Below, one piece after another: positions 24,954 through 34,015 of a DNA stretch of 64,000 bases. Source of the DNA: Alistipes sp. (GTDB taxonomy: Bacteria; Bacteroidota; Bacteroidia; Bacteroidales; Rikenellaceae). The stretch is taken from assembly GCA_017546725.1 (NCBI GenBank), contig JAFYRX010000055.1:1-64000 (forward strand), in the 5' to 3' direction. Made by a program: the position numbers and the translations under genes. Numbering within the stretch: position 1 is the stretch's first letter; every line of letters starts with the position of its first letter. The notes under the pieces were generated by a model. It was given only the letters and a program-made list of their open reading frames with translations. It did no database searches and was not told the DNA's origin.

Positions 24954-27758
24954 TTGGGTAATTTTAAGGTTAAATATGCTCTTTTGGTAGCCATTACGCT
25001 ACTATTATCGCAAATCTTCTTGATTTTTGCGACGCCACAGCGTGTTTTGGCCGCAACCCCTGCGACATCCACCACAACGGGCCATACTACTTTGACAGCC
25101 CGTCAGGATAGCATAAGGGACGCCAACGCCCGTCGTGCCGCTCAGCGCACTCGTCGCACACAATCCGAGCAACGCAATGGGGCATCGGCCACCTCACTCG
25201 GCTCGGAACGATTGTCTACTCCCATTGACACCGTCGACATATCGAAGACCGTCGATACTACCAAACGCAAAGCCGGAGGTATGGGCATCAGCGCACCCAT
25301 CGTCGGCCGAGCAAAAGATTCACTCTATTACGATTTACGCAGCAAGAAGGTCTATCTTTACGAGCAGGGCGAGGTTTCGTATGGTGATATGAGCCTTGCG
25401 GCCGACAAGATGACCATAGACCTCGACCTCAAAAACATCTACGCCATAGGTAAAGCCGACACCATCGATGGAGAGCCGACCGTAACCCGTCCGCTATTTA
25501 CGCAGGGTGCTACATCGCTCAATATGGACACCATTACCTACAACCTCGAGACACAGCGTGCCAAAATCAAGAATATCGCCACACAACAGGGCGACGGTTG
25601 GATGGTAGGTCAGGAGGTAAAGCGTATGTCCGACAACACAATCAACATCGCCGACGGTATGTACACCACCTGTGACCAGACCGACCACCCCCACTTCTTC
25701 TACTCGATGTCGAAGGTGAAGGTGATTCCCGGCAAAAAGGCAATTATGGGACCTGGCCACTTGGTTATCGAGGATGTGCATATTCCGTTCCTCGGTCTTC
25801 CCGAAGGTTTCTTCCCGTTGAATTCTGGTCCAAAGTCTGGTATCTTGATGCCATCATACGGCGAGGAGGCCCGTCGAGGATTCTACATCAATGGTCTCGG
25901 ATATTACTTCACCCTAAGCGACCATATGGATTTAACCCTTACGGGTGGCATCTACACATTGGGCTCTTGGGAGGTTAGCGCCGTTTCGCGCTATATGAAG
26001 CGATACAAATATACGGGTAACTTCAATTTCGACTTTTCGAGTGTCCGTTCGGGTGACAAGGGCGACCCCGACTATGTAAAACAGAACACATATCGTCTGC
26101 AATGGACTCACTCTCAAGATGCCAAGGCAAACCCTGGCTCGACATTCTCGGCTTCGGTGAATCTATCATCGAGTGGTTATAGCCGTTACGCTGCCACCAA
26201 CCTGAACGATATGCTTTCGACACAGACCAACTCTTCTATCTCATATTCGAAGAATTGGGCTGGCACACCCTTCTCGATGTCTATGAACTTGGCCATTTCG
26301 CAGAACTCGCAAACCAAAGCGATTTCGGGAACTCTGCCCAACATCTCGTTCAACGTAGCAAAATTTTACCCATTGCGTCGTTCCGAAAAGGTAGGTAAAG
26401 ACCGCTGGTATGAGAAGATTTCGATGAGTTATGCCGCCAAAATGACCAATTCGGCTAGTGCCAAAGAAGGTGAAATATTTACACAGCAGACACTTAACAA
26501 TATGCGTCACGGTGTACAGCATAACATTCCCGTTCAGGCCACATTTAATCTGCTGAACTATATCAACATCACGCCTTCGGCAAACTACGCCGAGCGTTGG
26601 TATTTCAAGAAGGTTGACCGCAAATGGAATCCCGAGACCAATCAAGTCGAATATCTTGACCCCGAATACGGATTCTACCGTCTGTACAACTACAACACCG
26701 CCGTATCGCTCTCGACAATCGTATACGGAACCTGGCAGGTAAAAGAGAAATATAAGGACTTTAAGTTGCAGGGCATACGCCATCAAGTAACTCCGCAGAT
26801 AAATTTCTCTTATGCACCCGACTTCAGTAATCAAAAATATGGTTATTACCAGACCGTACAGGCTGACTCAACAGGTCGCACTACGGTATATTCGCCATTC
26901 GCCGACAATGCTTTTGGCGTGCCCTCTTCGGGCCGTAATATGGCTATGTCGTTCTCATTGCGCCAGAGCCTTGAGGCCAAAGTCAAGAGCAAGCGCGACA
27001 CTACGGGCCTGAAGAAGGTAAAACTCATTGACGAACTCTCGCTGAGCGGCTCATATAACTTCTTGGCCGACTCTATGAAGTTATCAAACATCTCGCTCGG
27101 ATTGCGAACCAACATCGTCGGCAACTTCGGTATCAACCTGAGAGCCACACTCGACCCCTATGAGGTGACACCCGAGGGTAAACGCTACGACAAACTCACC
27201 TGGAGCCGAGGCAACCTTGGCCGTATCCTCAATACGGGATGGAGTTTCGGTTATACCTTCAAGTCGAAAGACTCGGCACAACCAGCCAACGTCCGTGACA
27301 ACGAAAACATTCCACCCGAATATGCCAATCCGTTCTATGACCCCTACGGTAAGATGGACCCGACTCTGCGACGACAATATATGTCACAGAGTTACTACGA
27401 TTTCTCCATACCGTGGAGTTTGAACGTGAATTATAACGTAAACTACACTCTTAATTACGTCAATAACGGCACAACAGGCTTTAGGCGCAATGTCACGCAA
27501 ACGGTAGGTTTCAGCGGAAATGTTACCTTCTCAAAGAAGATGTCGGCCACATTCTCTGGTGGATATGATATTGCGATGAAGAAACTAACCACTTCATCCA
27601 TCAGTATCACTCGCGATTTGCACTGTTGGCAGATGTCGTTCTCGTGGATTCCATTCGGACACTACAAGAGTTGGAATTTCCACATCGGAGTCAAGGCTGC
27701 ATCGCTTAAGGATTTGAAGTACGAGAAGAGCCAATCTATGTACGACAACTATTATTAA
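24954..27758 (+). CDS. lptD: LPS-assembly outer-membrane protein LptD
   Basis: A 934-residue protein. The only sensible in-frame start is a TTG at 24954; the nearby ATG is out of frame. A hydrophobic signal segment (about 8-34) is followed by a Ser/Thr/Arg-rich linker, an OstA/LptA-like beta-jellyroll (about 125-260, 'SLYYDLRSKKVYLY', 'MTIDLDLKNIYAIGK') and a large C-terminal barrel (about 290-934). LptD places lipopolysaccharide in the outer leaflet. The family form in Bacteroidota is often annotated only as putative. It heads a long rightward run ending at 36888. Confidence 0.88.
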   Translation: MGNFKVKYALLVAITLLLSQIFLIFATPQRVLAATPATSTTTGHTTLTARQDSIRDANARRAAQRTRRTQSEQRNGASATSLGSERLSTPIDTVDISKTVDTTKRKAGGMGISAPIVGRAKDSLYYDLRSKKVYLYEQGEVSYGDMSLAADKMTIDLDLKNIYAIGKADTIDGEPTVTRPLFTQGATSLNMDTITYNLETQRAKIKNIATQQGDGWMVGQEVKRMSDNTINIADGMYTTCDQTDHPHFFYSMSKVKVIPGKKAIMGPGHLVIEDVHIPFLGLPEGFFPLNSGPKSGILMPSYGEEARRGFYINGLGYYFTLSDHMDLTLTGGIYTLGSWEVSAVSRYMKRYKYTGNFNFDFSSVRSGDKGDPDYVKQNTYRLQWTHSQDAKANPGSTFSASVNLSSSGYSRYAATNLNDMLSTQTNSSISYSKNWAGTPFSMSMNLAISQNSQTKAISGTLPNISFNVAKFYPLRRSEKVGKDRWYEKISMSYAAKMTNSASAKEGEIFTQQTLNNMRHGVQHNIPVQATFNLLNYINITPSANYAERWYFKKVDRKWNPETNQVEYLDPEYGFYRLYNYNTAVSLSTIVYGTWQVKEKYKDFKLQGIRHQVTPQINFSYAPDFSNQKYGYYQTVQADSTGRTTVYSPFADNAFGVPSSGRNMAMSFSLRQSLEAKVKSKRDTTGLKKVKLIDELSLSGSYNFLADSMKLSNISLGLRTNIVGNFGINLRATLDPYEVTPEGKRYDKLTWSRGNLGRILNTGWSFGYTFKSKDSAQPANVRDNENIPPEYANPFYDPYGKMDPTLRRQYMSQSYYDFSIPWSLNVNYNVNYTLNYVNNGTTGFRRNVTQTVGFSGNVTFSKKMSATFSGGYDIAMKKLTTSSISITRDLHCWQMSFSWIPFGHYKSWNFHIGVKAASLKDLKYEKSQSMYDNYY

Positions 27759-27802
27759 TGGGCTAAAAAGTTGTTTTACCCTACACAATTACCCGCGCAA
27801 CA

Positions 27803-29698
27803 ATGGCAAGTTATCTTCAGGTTGAGAATATAAGCAAATCGTACGGAGACAAGGTTCTCTTTCAAAACATCTCGTTCAATATAAACGAGGGCGACAAGAT
27901 TGCGCTCATTGCCCCCAACGGCACGGGCAAGAGTTCTCTGCTAAAGATTCTTGCAGGTCTGGACTCATCGGACAGAGGTGGCGAAGTAAAGTTTATGAAG
28001 GACATAAAGGTCGCTTTTCTGGACCAGATAAACAACTTCAACCCGCAAAACACACTCTTCGATGAGGTCTATTCGCGCTTAGGCTCAACCTACGATGTTA
28101 TTCGCAACTACGAACAAGCCATCGCTTCGGGTGATGAGCGTGCTATCGAGCGTGCAATGTCAGCAATGGATGCGGCTGATGGCTGGAGCATTGAACAACG
28201 CATCAAGCAAGTACTCTCTTCGCTGAAACTATCACGCCTTGACCAACATATGGGCGAATTGTCGGGTGGAGAGGCAAAACGTGCAGCCATAGCACTTATG
28301 CTGTTGCAGGATGCCGATTTTCTGGTAATGGACGAGCCGACCAACCACCTCGACATTGATGTTATCGAATACCTCGAATCATATTTGCAGAAGGCCCGCT
28401 GTACGCTTTTGATGGTTACGCACGACCGCTATTTTCTGGACCGTGTATGCAACACCATCTTTGAGTTGGACCGAGGCGAACTATATACATATAAAGGTAA
28501 CTACTCGCTCTTTTTGGAAAAACGCGAAGAGCGTTACAACAATATGCAGGCCAACATCGACAAGGCCCGCAACCTTTTGCGACGTGAATTGGAGTGGATT
28601 CGCGCTACTCCGCAAGCCCGCACAGGAAAGGCCCGTTATCGTATCAATGCCTTCTACGACCTTAAGGACAAGGCATCGGTTTCACTCTCACGTCAGCAGA
28701 TGAACATCGATGTGGCCTCATCTCGCTTGGGCGGAAAGATTATCGACTGCGAAGATGTTTGCTTGAATTTCGGAGAGCGCAAGATGCTCGATGACTTCTC
28801 TTATAAGTTCTCTCGCTACGAGCGTGTCGGTATTGTCGGCAAGAATGGCGCAGGAAAAAGTACATTCCTCAACCTTATGACAGGAATGCTGCAACCTGAC
28901 AGTGGCAGTATCGAACGAGGCGAAACTCTTCGAATCGGTTACTATCGTCAGCAAGGCATAGAGTTTAAATCTGGGCAAACCGTTCTCGAAACTGTACAGG
29001 ATATAGCCGAGACAATCACTACGGCTGATGGGCATAGCATATCGGCAACAGCGATGCTTAACCGCTTTTTATTCCCTGTAGAGGCATTGAACAAGCGTGT
29101 CGATATTTTGAGTGGTGGCGAACAGCGCCGACTCTATCTATTGACTGTATTGATGCGCAACCCCAACTTCCTGATTTTGGACGAGCCGACCAACGACCTC
29201 GATATTCTTACCTTAAATATATTAGAGGAGTATCTGCAATCGTTCAAGGGATGCCTGCTAATCGTATCGCACGACCGCTACTTCCTGGACAAGACGGTAG
29301 GACACCTCTTTATTTTCCGTGAAGGAGGTAACGTCAAGGATTTTGTCGGCACATATAGCGAATACCGCGAATACATCAAGGAGCAGGAGGCTGAAGAGGC
29401 TGCGCGCGCTAAAGCCATAGCAGAGAAGCAGGCCAAGCAACAAGCCGCTACAAAGCCCGCAACCGATACGCCCACCAACACCCACCGCAAGAAACTATCC
29501 TACAAGGAGCAACGTGAATTGGAGCAGTTGGAGGCAGAGATTCCGCAGCTGGAGGCCGAAAAGAGCGCACTTGAGGCTCAACTCTCGGCTGGAACACTTT
29601 CGCACGAGGAGTTATCATCAGCCGCCACACGCATAGGCGAGATAATCAACACATTGGAAGAAAAGGAGATGCGCTGGCTGGAACTAAGCGAGATATAA
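27803..29698 (+). CDS. ABC-F family ATP-binding protein (Uup-like)
   Basis: A 631-residue soluble protein with two ABC domains. First: Walker A APNGTGKSS near residue 40, signature LSGGEAKR, Walker B FLVMDEPTNHLD. Second: Walker A GKNGAGKST near 350, signature LSGGEQRR, Walker B FLILDEPTNDLD. Between them is a helical linker (about 235-310), and a Lys/Glu-rich coiled coil (about 540-631) ends the chain, as in Uup. There are no membrane segments, so it is a ribosome-associated ABC-F factor rather than a transporter. It follows lptD by 44 bases. Confidence 0.94.
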   Translation: MASYLQVENISKSYGDKVLFQNISFNINEGDKIALIAPNGTGKSSLLKILAGLDSSDRGGEVKFMKDIKVAFLDQINNFNPQNTLFDEVYSRLGSTYDVIRNYEQAIASGDERAIERAMSAMDAADGWSIEQRIKQVLSSLKLSRLDQHMGELSGGEAKRAAIALMLLQDADFLVMDEPTNHLDIDVIEYLESYLQKARCTLLMVTHDRYFLDRVCNTIFELDRGELYTYKGNYSLFLEKREERYNNMQANIDKARNLLRRELEWIRATPQARTGKARYRINAFYDLKDKASVSLSRQQMNIDVASSRLGGKIIDCEDVCLNFGERKMLDDFSYKFSRYERVGIVGKNGAGKSTFLNLMTGMLQPDSGSIERGETLRIGYYRQQGIEFKSGQTVLETVQDIAETITTADGHSISATAMLNRFLFPVEALNKRVDILSGGEQRRLYLLTVLMRNPNFLILDEPTNDLDILTLNILEEYLQSFKGCLLIVSHDRYFLDKTVGHLFIFREGGNVKDFVGTYSEYREYIKEQEAEEAARAKAIAEKQAKQQAATKPATDTPTNTHRKKLSYKEQRELEQLEAEIPQLEAEKSALEAQLSAGTLSHEELSSAATRIGEIINTLEEKEMRWLELSEI

Positions 29699-29730
29699 AA
29701 CGGCGAGCCATATTAACCTAACACTAAGAG

Positions 29731-30720
29731 ATGCAACTATATACAACAACACAAATAAAACCCTTCGCCAAGAAGATTGACCACCTGAGTTCAATCTTCT
29801 CAATCGGGTCGTGCTTTGCCGAGAATATGGCAAATAAGTTGCGCTCATTAAAATTTAAGGTCACATCGTCTCCGACGGGCATACTTTTTAATCCCGAATC
29901 AATAGCACTTGCCATAGAGCGACTTTCGGCATATAACAATGGTGATGTCAGCGCCTTACCTCAACGTGAGGAGTTGCAATATGCCAACGGATTATGGTTT
30001 CATTACGACTTTCACTCTTCGTTTTCGCATACCGATGCCGACAAGGCATTAGAGCAAATGCGCAAGGCTGTCAAAGCAGGCGCCGAGGCTCTCAAACACG
30101 CTGATACAGTAATAATTACACTTGGCACAGCTTTGGCATATCGACACATAGACAGCGGAAAGATTGTAGCCAACTGTCACAAACAACCTCAACGCCTGTT
30201 TCAGCGTGAAATGCTTGACATTGAGGCTATTTCAGAGCGTTACATAAAGTTATGCTTAAACTCGCTGAGTGATAAACGCATAATTTTTACAGTCAGCCCA
30301 ATCCGTCACTTGAGTGATGGTCTGGAAATCAATTCATTAAGCAAGGCTATTTTACGTGTTGCTATAGATAAGGTAGCGCAACACGCTGATAATGTGGCAT
30401 ATTTTCCTTCGTTCGAGATTATGAACGACGAACTGCGCGACTATCGCTTCTATGCTGACGATATGGCCCACCCTACTCCGCTGGCTATCAATTACATATG
30501 GGAGCGTTTTGCGCAAGCGTCATTCTCAGACAAAACCTCAAAACTACTTGCTCGCATCGAGCAGATAGCAACAGACGCAGCCCATCGCCCGTTCAACCCC
30601 ACAAGCGAGGCTTATAAGACATTCTGTGCCAAAAATTTAGAGCGCATCGAGGCTATAAACAAAGAGTATCCACAATTGGATTTCGCAGAGGAAAAAAGAC
30701 ACTTTAGTAAATATTTATAA
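29731..30720 (+). CDS. GSCFA domain protein
   Basis: A 329-residue protein. It carries the family-naming block SIGSCFAENMA near residues 24-34, then VIITLGTALAY (about 128) and FTVSPIRHLSDG (about 190), matching GSCFA (PF08885). GSCFA has an SGNH-hydrolase-like fold and is presumed to act on an ester or acyl group, but no substrate is known. No signal peptide. It lies 32 bases after the ABC-F gene and 41 before the phosphatase relative. Confidence 0.92.
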   Translation: MQLYTTTQIKPFAKKIDHLSSIFSIGSCFAENMANKLRSLKFKVTSSPTGILFNPESIALAIERLSAYNNGDVSALPQREELQYANGLWFHYDFHSSFSHTDADKALEQMRKAVKAGAEALKHADTVIITLGTALAYRHIDSGKIVANCHKQPQRLFQREMLDIEAISERYIKLCLNSLSDKRIIFTVSPIRHLSDGLEINSLSKAILRVAIDKVAQHADNVAYFPSFEIMNDELRDYRFYADDMAHPTPLAINYIWERFAQASFSDKTSKLLARIEQIATDAAHRPFNPTSEAYKTFCAKNLERIEAINKEYPQLDFAEEKRHFSKYL

Positions 30721-30761
30721 ATATTTGTAGTAATTTTACATCCGAAAACATCACACAACAA

Positions 30762-32390
30762 ATGGAAAAAATTATACTCTACATATCAACTTTAGCGGTA
30801 ACGATGACGTCGCTCTTCGCAAAAGAGGCTACGGCTGCAGAACGTCCTCGTTTGCTGGTCAATATCGTTGTTAGCGGTATGCGTGCCGATGATTTGGTAC
30901 GTTATAATAAGAATTTCTCAAACGGAGGATTCAACCGCTTGATAAACAATGGTGCATACTTTACAAACGCATCGTACGACTATATGCAGACGACGACACC
31001 CGTATCATTGGCAACGCTCTCTACGGGTGCTATGCCCTCGACTCACGGTATTGTAGCCGATAGTTGGTTTGATTATGTAGGCAACAAACGTGTATCGCTC
31101 ATTTATGATAGCAAGGAAAAATGCGTAAATTATACTGGTGATGCGGGAGGCTACTCTCCTCGCCAACTTGTAGCCGAGACTATAAGTGATGCTATGATTC
31201 AAAGCGACAGCACGAGCAAGGTTGCAACGATTGCCATAGAGCCGTTGTCGGCTATCGTTACGGCAGGACAGTCTGGCGAGGTGTATTGGATGGAGACTCT
31301 GCAGACAGCGTGGACTACATCGTCATACTACACCAAAGAGTTGCCCGCGTGGATTACACAATACAACCAGACGGAAAAGAATCACGACTTCTTAATCAAA
31401 CGCTGGAATGCACTTTTGGAGTATGATAATTACCTCAACACCCGTGTAGCGTGCATCGAAGGGTTAAAGAGTAAGCAGAACAAGCGCATAGACCACATTG
31501 AGGAGGATGCCGCTGCCATAAACAAAATATTCAGTGATGAATATGAGCAGATGTGCTACACCCACACAGGCAACAGCGCATTATTGGCTTTTGCCAAGCA
31601 GATGGTAGCCAACAACAAGATGGGTAGCGACGATGTGCCCGACATCTTGAATATCGTATTGGATACTCCTCGCAAGATAAGTGGCCGTTTCGGCCCCGAG
31701 TCGGTGGAATATGAGGATATGCTCTACCGTTTGGACCGCAGCCTTGAGGATTTTCTCTCGTATGTTGTTGCACAAGTTACCGACCCTCAACAAGTCGTAA
31801 TTACCCTCACTTCGGACCACGGTACAAGCCCGTCATTCGACATCGAAAGCAATAACGTAGAGCGATTTAACGTTCGCCAGGCAGAGGTTATTACAAATGC
31901 ATTTATAGGTGCACAGCACGGCAATGGTGAATGGGTTTTGGGTTACATAGACCGCGCATTCTACCTTAACCACGACCTGATTATCGAGAAGGGCTTGTCA
32001 CTAAAGGATATGCAGCACGATGTGGCAACGTTTATGATGCAGTTGAGAGGAGTATCTCACGCCGTAGCCGCCGAGGCAATGCGTAACAGTTATTTCGGTA
32101 GTGGATATGGCCGTAAGATACAAAACGGATTTTACCCACGTCGTTCGGGTGACGTGATAATCAATTTGATGCCCGAATGGATTGAAGAGAAAGAAAATGT
32201 ACGCTCCTCATCGGGCTCGATGTACTTGTATGACAGAGAGGTCCCGCTGATTATCTTCGGTGGAGGAGTTACAAAAGGCAAGCATAACGAGAAGATAGAT
32301 ATGACATCGTTGGCTACTACAGAGGCACGCCTTTTAGGCATCAGTTCTCCGTCGGCGGCCGAAGGCGATATATTGAATATATTTGAATAA
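30762..32390 (+). CDS. Alkaline phosphatase superfamily protein, probably inactive
   Basis: A 542-residue exported protein (signal peptide about 1-26) that lines up with PafA-type alkaline phosphatases over its full length. The nucleophile Thr79, Asp301 and the Asp352-His353 pair remain. Three metal ligands are changed: position 38 is Ser where PafA has Asp, 305 is Lys for His and 493 is Glu for His. The pocket Asn at 100 is Asp and the Lys/Arg phosphate clamp (about 160-164) is missing. I therefore predict a protein that binds rather than hydrolyses. The fold assignment is firm; loss of activity is inference. It sits between the GSCFA gene and sufE. Confidence 0.85.
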   Translation: MEKIILYISTLAVTMTSLFAKEATAAERPRLLVNIVVSGMRADDLVRYNKNFSNGGFNRLINNGAYFTNASYDYMQTTTPVSLATLSTGAMPSTHGIVADSWFDYVGNKRVSLIYDSKEKCVNYTGDAGGYSPRQLVAETISDAMIQSDSTSKVATIAIEPLSAIVTAGQSGEVYWMETLQTAWTTSSYYTKELPAWITQYNQTEKNHDFLIKRWNALLEYDNYLNTRVACIEGLKSKQNKRIDHIEEDAAAINKIFSDEYEQMCYTHTGNSALLAFAKQMVANNKMGSDDVPDILNIVLDTPRKISGRFGPESVEYEDMLYRLDRSLEDFLSYVVAQVTDPQQVVITLTSDHGTSPSFDIESNNVERFNVRQAEVITNAFIGAQHGNGEWVLGYIDRAFYLNHDLIIEKGLSLKDMQHDVATFMMQLRGVSHAVAAEAMRNSYFGSGYGRKIQNGFYPRRSGDVIINLMPEWIEEKENVRSSSGSMYLYDREVPLIIFGGGVTKGKHNEKIDMTSLATTEARLLGISSPSAAEGDILNIFE

Positions 32391-32405
32391 TAGATTATTG
32401 CAAAA

Positions 32406-32822
32406 ATGACAGATAAGATACAGGAAGAGATAATAGAAGAGTTCGCAATATTCGACGATTGGTTGGATAAATACAACTATTTGATTGAGTTAAGCGATAC
32501 ACTGCCCGCCATAGCAGCCGAACATCGTACGGAAGAGTATGTGATTAAAGGTTGCCAATCGAGAGTATGGGTAGATGCAAAGGTTGAGGACGGAAAGGTA
32601 TATTACTCAGCCGATAGTGATGCAATAATCACCAAAGGTATAATCGCACTGCTCATTCGCGTGATGAATGGCCGAAAGCCACAAGAGATAGTAGATATGG
32701 ATTTATACTTTATCGATGCCATCGGCTTGAGTGAGAACCTATCGCCTACGCGTAGCAACGGTTTGGTGGCTATGATTAAGCAGATGAAGATGTTTGCTTT
32801 GGCTTTTGCTGCAAAAGCATAA
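32406..32822 (+). CDS. sufE: SufE family Fe-S assembly sulfur acceptor
   Basis: A 138-residue SufE-like protein. The sulfur-accepting cysteine is in IKGCQSRVW (about residue 50), and the conserved region GIIALLIRVMNGRKPQEIV follows. It takes persulfide from the cysteine desulfurase SufS and passes it to the SufBCD scaffold. SufBCDS are not in the window. A SufT-like gene lies about 850 bases downstream in the same run. Cytoplasmic. Confidence 0.94.
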   Translation: MTDKIQEEIIEEFAIFDDWLDKYNYLIELSDTLPAIAAEHRTEEYVIKGCQSRVWVDAKVEDGKVYYSADSDAIITKGIIALLIRVMNGRKPQEIVDMDLYFIDAIGLSENLSPTRSNGLVAMIKQMKMFALAFAAKA

Positions 32823-32856
32823 TTTTCAATATATCTCAAACATAAATTAAAACAAT

Positions 32857-33651
32857 ATGAATCGATTTAAGAGTATAATTATCGCAATAATTAGCATCGT
32901 AGCAATTTCTGCTATTTCACATCCTGCTTTGGCGCAAACTGACGTAAAGGTCAAGAAATGGCGCAAGTATGATGTAGGAGAGATTCGTTTTAACGATAAG
33001 GCCAAACATACGGAAGGTTCAAAGATTTACAATAAACTAATACCTAACCCCGAAGAGTATATTGCAGGTTGCGCCCGCGAGGTTTTGGCAACACTTTATT
33101 TCTCGCCCAAAGACGAGATAACACCAGTCAATATTCTCGATTATACGATAGAGGATACCGATGGCATATCAGCTAAGGGTGGAGGTGATGGACGTGTACA
33201 TATTTTTTACAGCACTCGTCATATTGAAAAGTCATACAAAGAGGGAGAAGACAAGGTATTTTTCGAGACCAGAGGTGTATTGTTGCACGAACTTACACAC
33301 GCCTACCAACTTGAGCCTCAAGGCATAGGTACGTATGGAACAAACCGCACGTTCTGGGTATTTATCGAAGGAATGGCCGATGCTGTTCGTGTTGCCAATG
33401 GTGGTTTCTATGGCGAGAAGGACCGCCCGAAAGGAGGACATTACACTCAGGGGTATCGCCACGCAGGATACTTCTTTGTATGGTTGCGCGACAATTACGA
33501 CAAAGACTTCTTGCGAAAATTTAATTTGAGCACTCTCGATGTAATACCCTGGTCATTTGATGGTGCGATAAAGCACGTTTTGGGCGAGAAATACGACATA
33601 GAGAGCCTATGGCACGAATACCAGGTATCGGTAGGTGACATTAAGGAGTAA
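32857..33651 (+). CDS. Basic secretory protein family metallopeptidase
   Basis: A 264-residue exported protein (signal peptide ends near Ala26). It has a zinc-peptidase HELTH motif near residue 147, followed by a downstream FIEGMADAVR block (about 171-180) carrying a likely third ligand region. This matches the basic secretory protein family (PF04450), first known from plant defence proteins and common in Bacteroidota as secreted or periplasmic putative peptidases. The substrate is unknown. It sits between sufE and the SufT-like gene, with no obvious functional tie to either. Confidence 0.88.
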   Translation: MNRFKSIIIAIISIVAISAISHPALAQTDVKVKKWRKYDVGEIRFNDKAKHTEGSKIYNKLIPNPEEYIAGCAREVLATLYFSPKDEITPVNILDYTIEDTDGISAKGGGDGRVHIFYSTRHIEKSYKEGEDKVFFETRGVLLHELTHAYQLEPQGIGTYGTNRTFWVFIEGMADAVRVANGGFYGEKDRPKGGHYTQGYRHAGYFFVWLRDNYDKDFLRKFNLSTLDVIPWSFDGAIKHVLGEKYDIESLWHEYQVSVGDIKE

Positions 33652-33666
33652 TTTAATGATTGTAAT

Positions 33667-33993
33667 TTGACAATGACACCAGAAGACATATTAAGGGTTG
33701 AGCACGATATCGTGCTGACGTTAAAGAATATATACGACCCTGAAATTCCTGTCAACATATACGATTTGGGACTTATATACGAAATCGATTTCGACCCCGA
33801 AGGTGTGGCCAACATAAAGATGACATTGACAGCACCCAACTGCCCGATGGCAGATATGTTGGTTGAGGATATAAACATACAGGTCAAAAAGATTAAAGGC
33901 GTAGAGTCGGTAAATATCATACTCACATTCGAGCCACCTTGGGATAAGAGTATGATGAGCGAGGAGGCACTATTGGAGTTAAATATGTTGTAG
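33667..33993 (+). CDS. SufT-like (DUF59/MIP18) Fe-S assembly protein
   Basis: A 108-residue single-domain protein. Family blocks: YDPEIPVNIYDLGLIYE (about 20-36), LTAPNCPMADML with the conserved Cys (about 57-68), and the terminal FEPPWD. DUF59/SufT proteins help mature Fe-S proteins. With sufE two genes upstream, the run carries two Fe-S accessory factors without the core Suf genes. Cytoplasmic. Confidence 0.93.
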   Translation: MTMTPEDILRVEHDIVLTLKNIYDPEIPVNIYDLGLIYEIDFDPEGVANIKMTLTAPNCPMADMLVEDINIQVKKIKGVESVNIILTFEPPWDKSMMSEEALLELNML

Positions 33994-34015
33994 TACATCT
34001 CAACGCATATAGATT

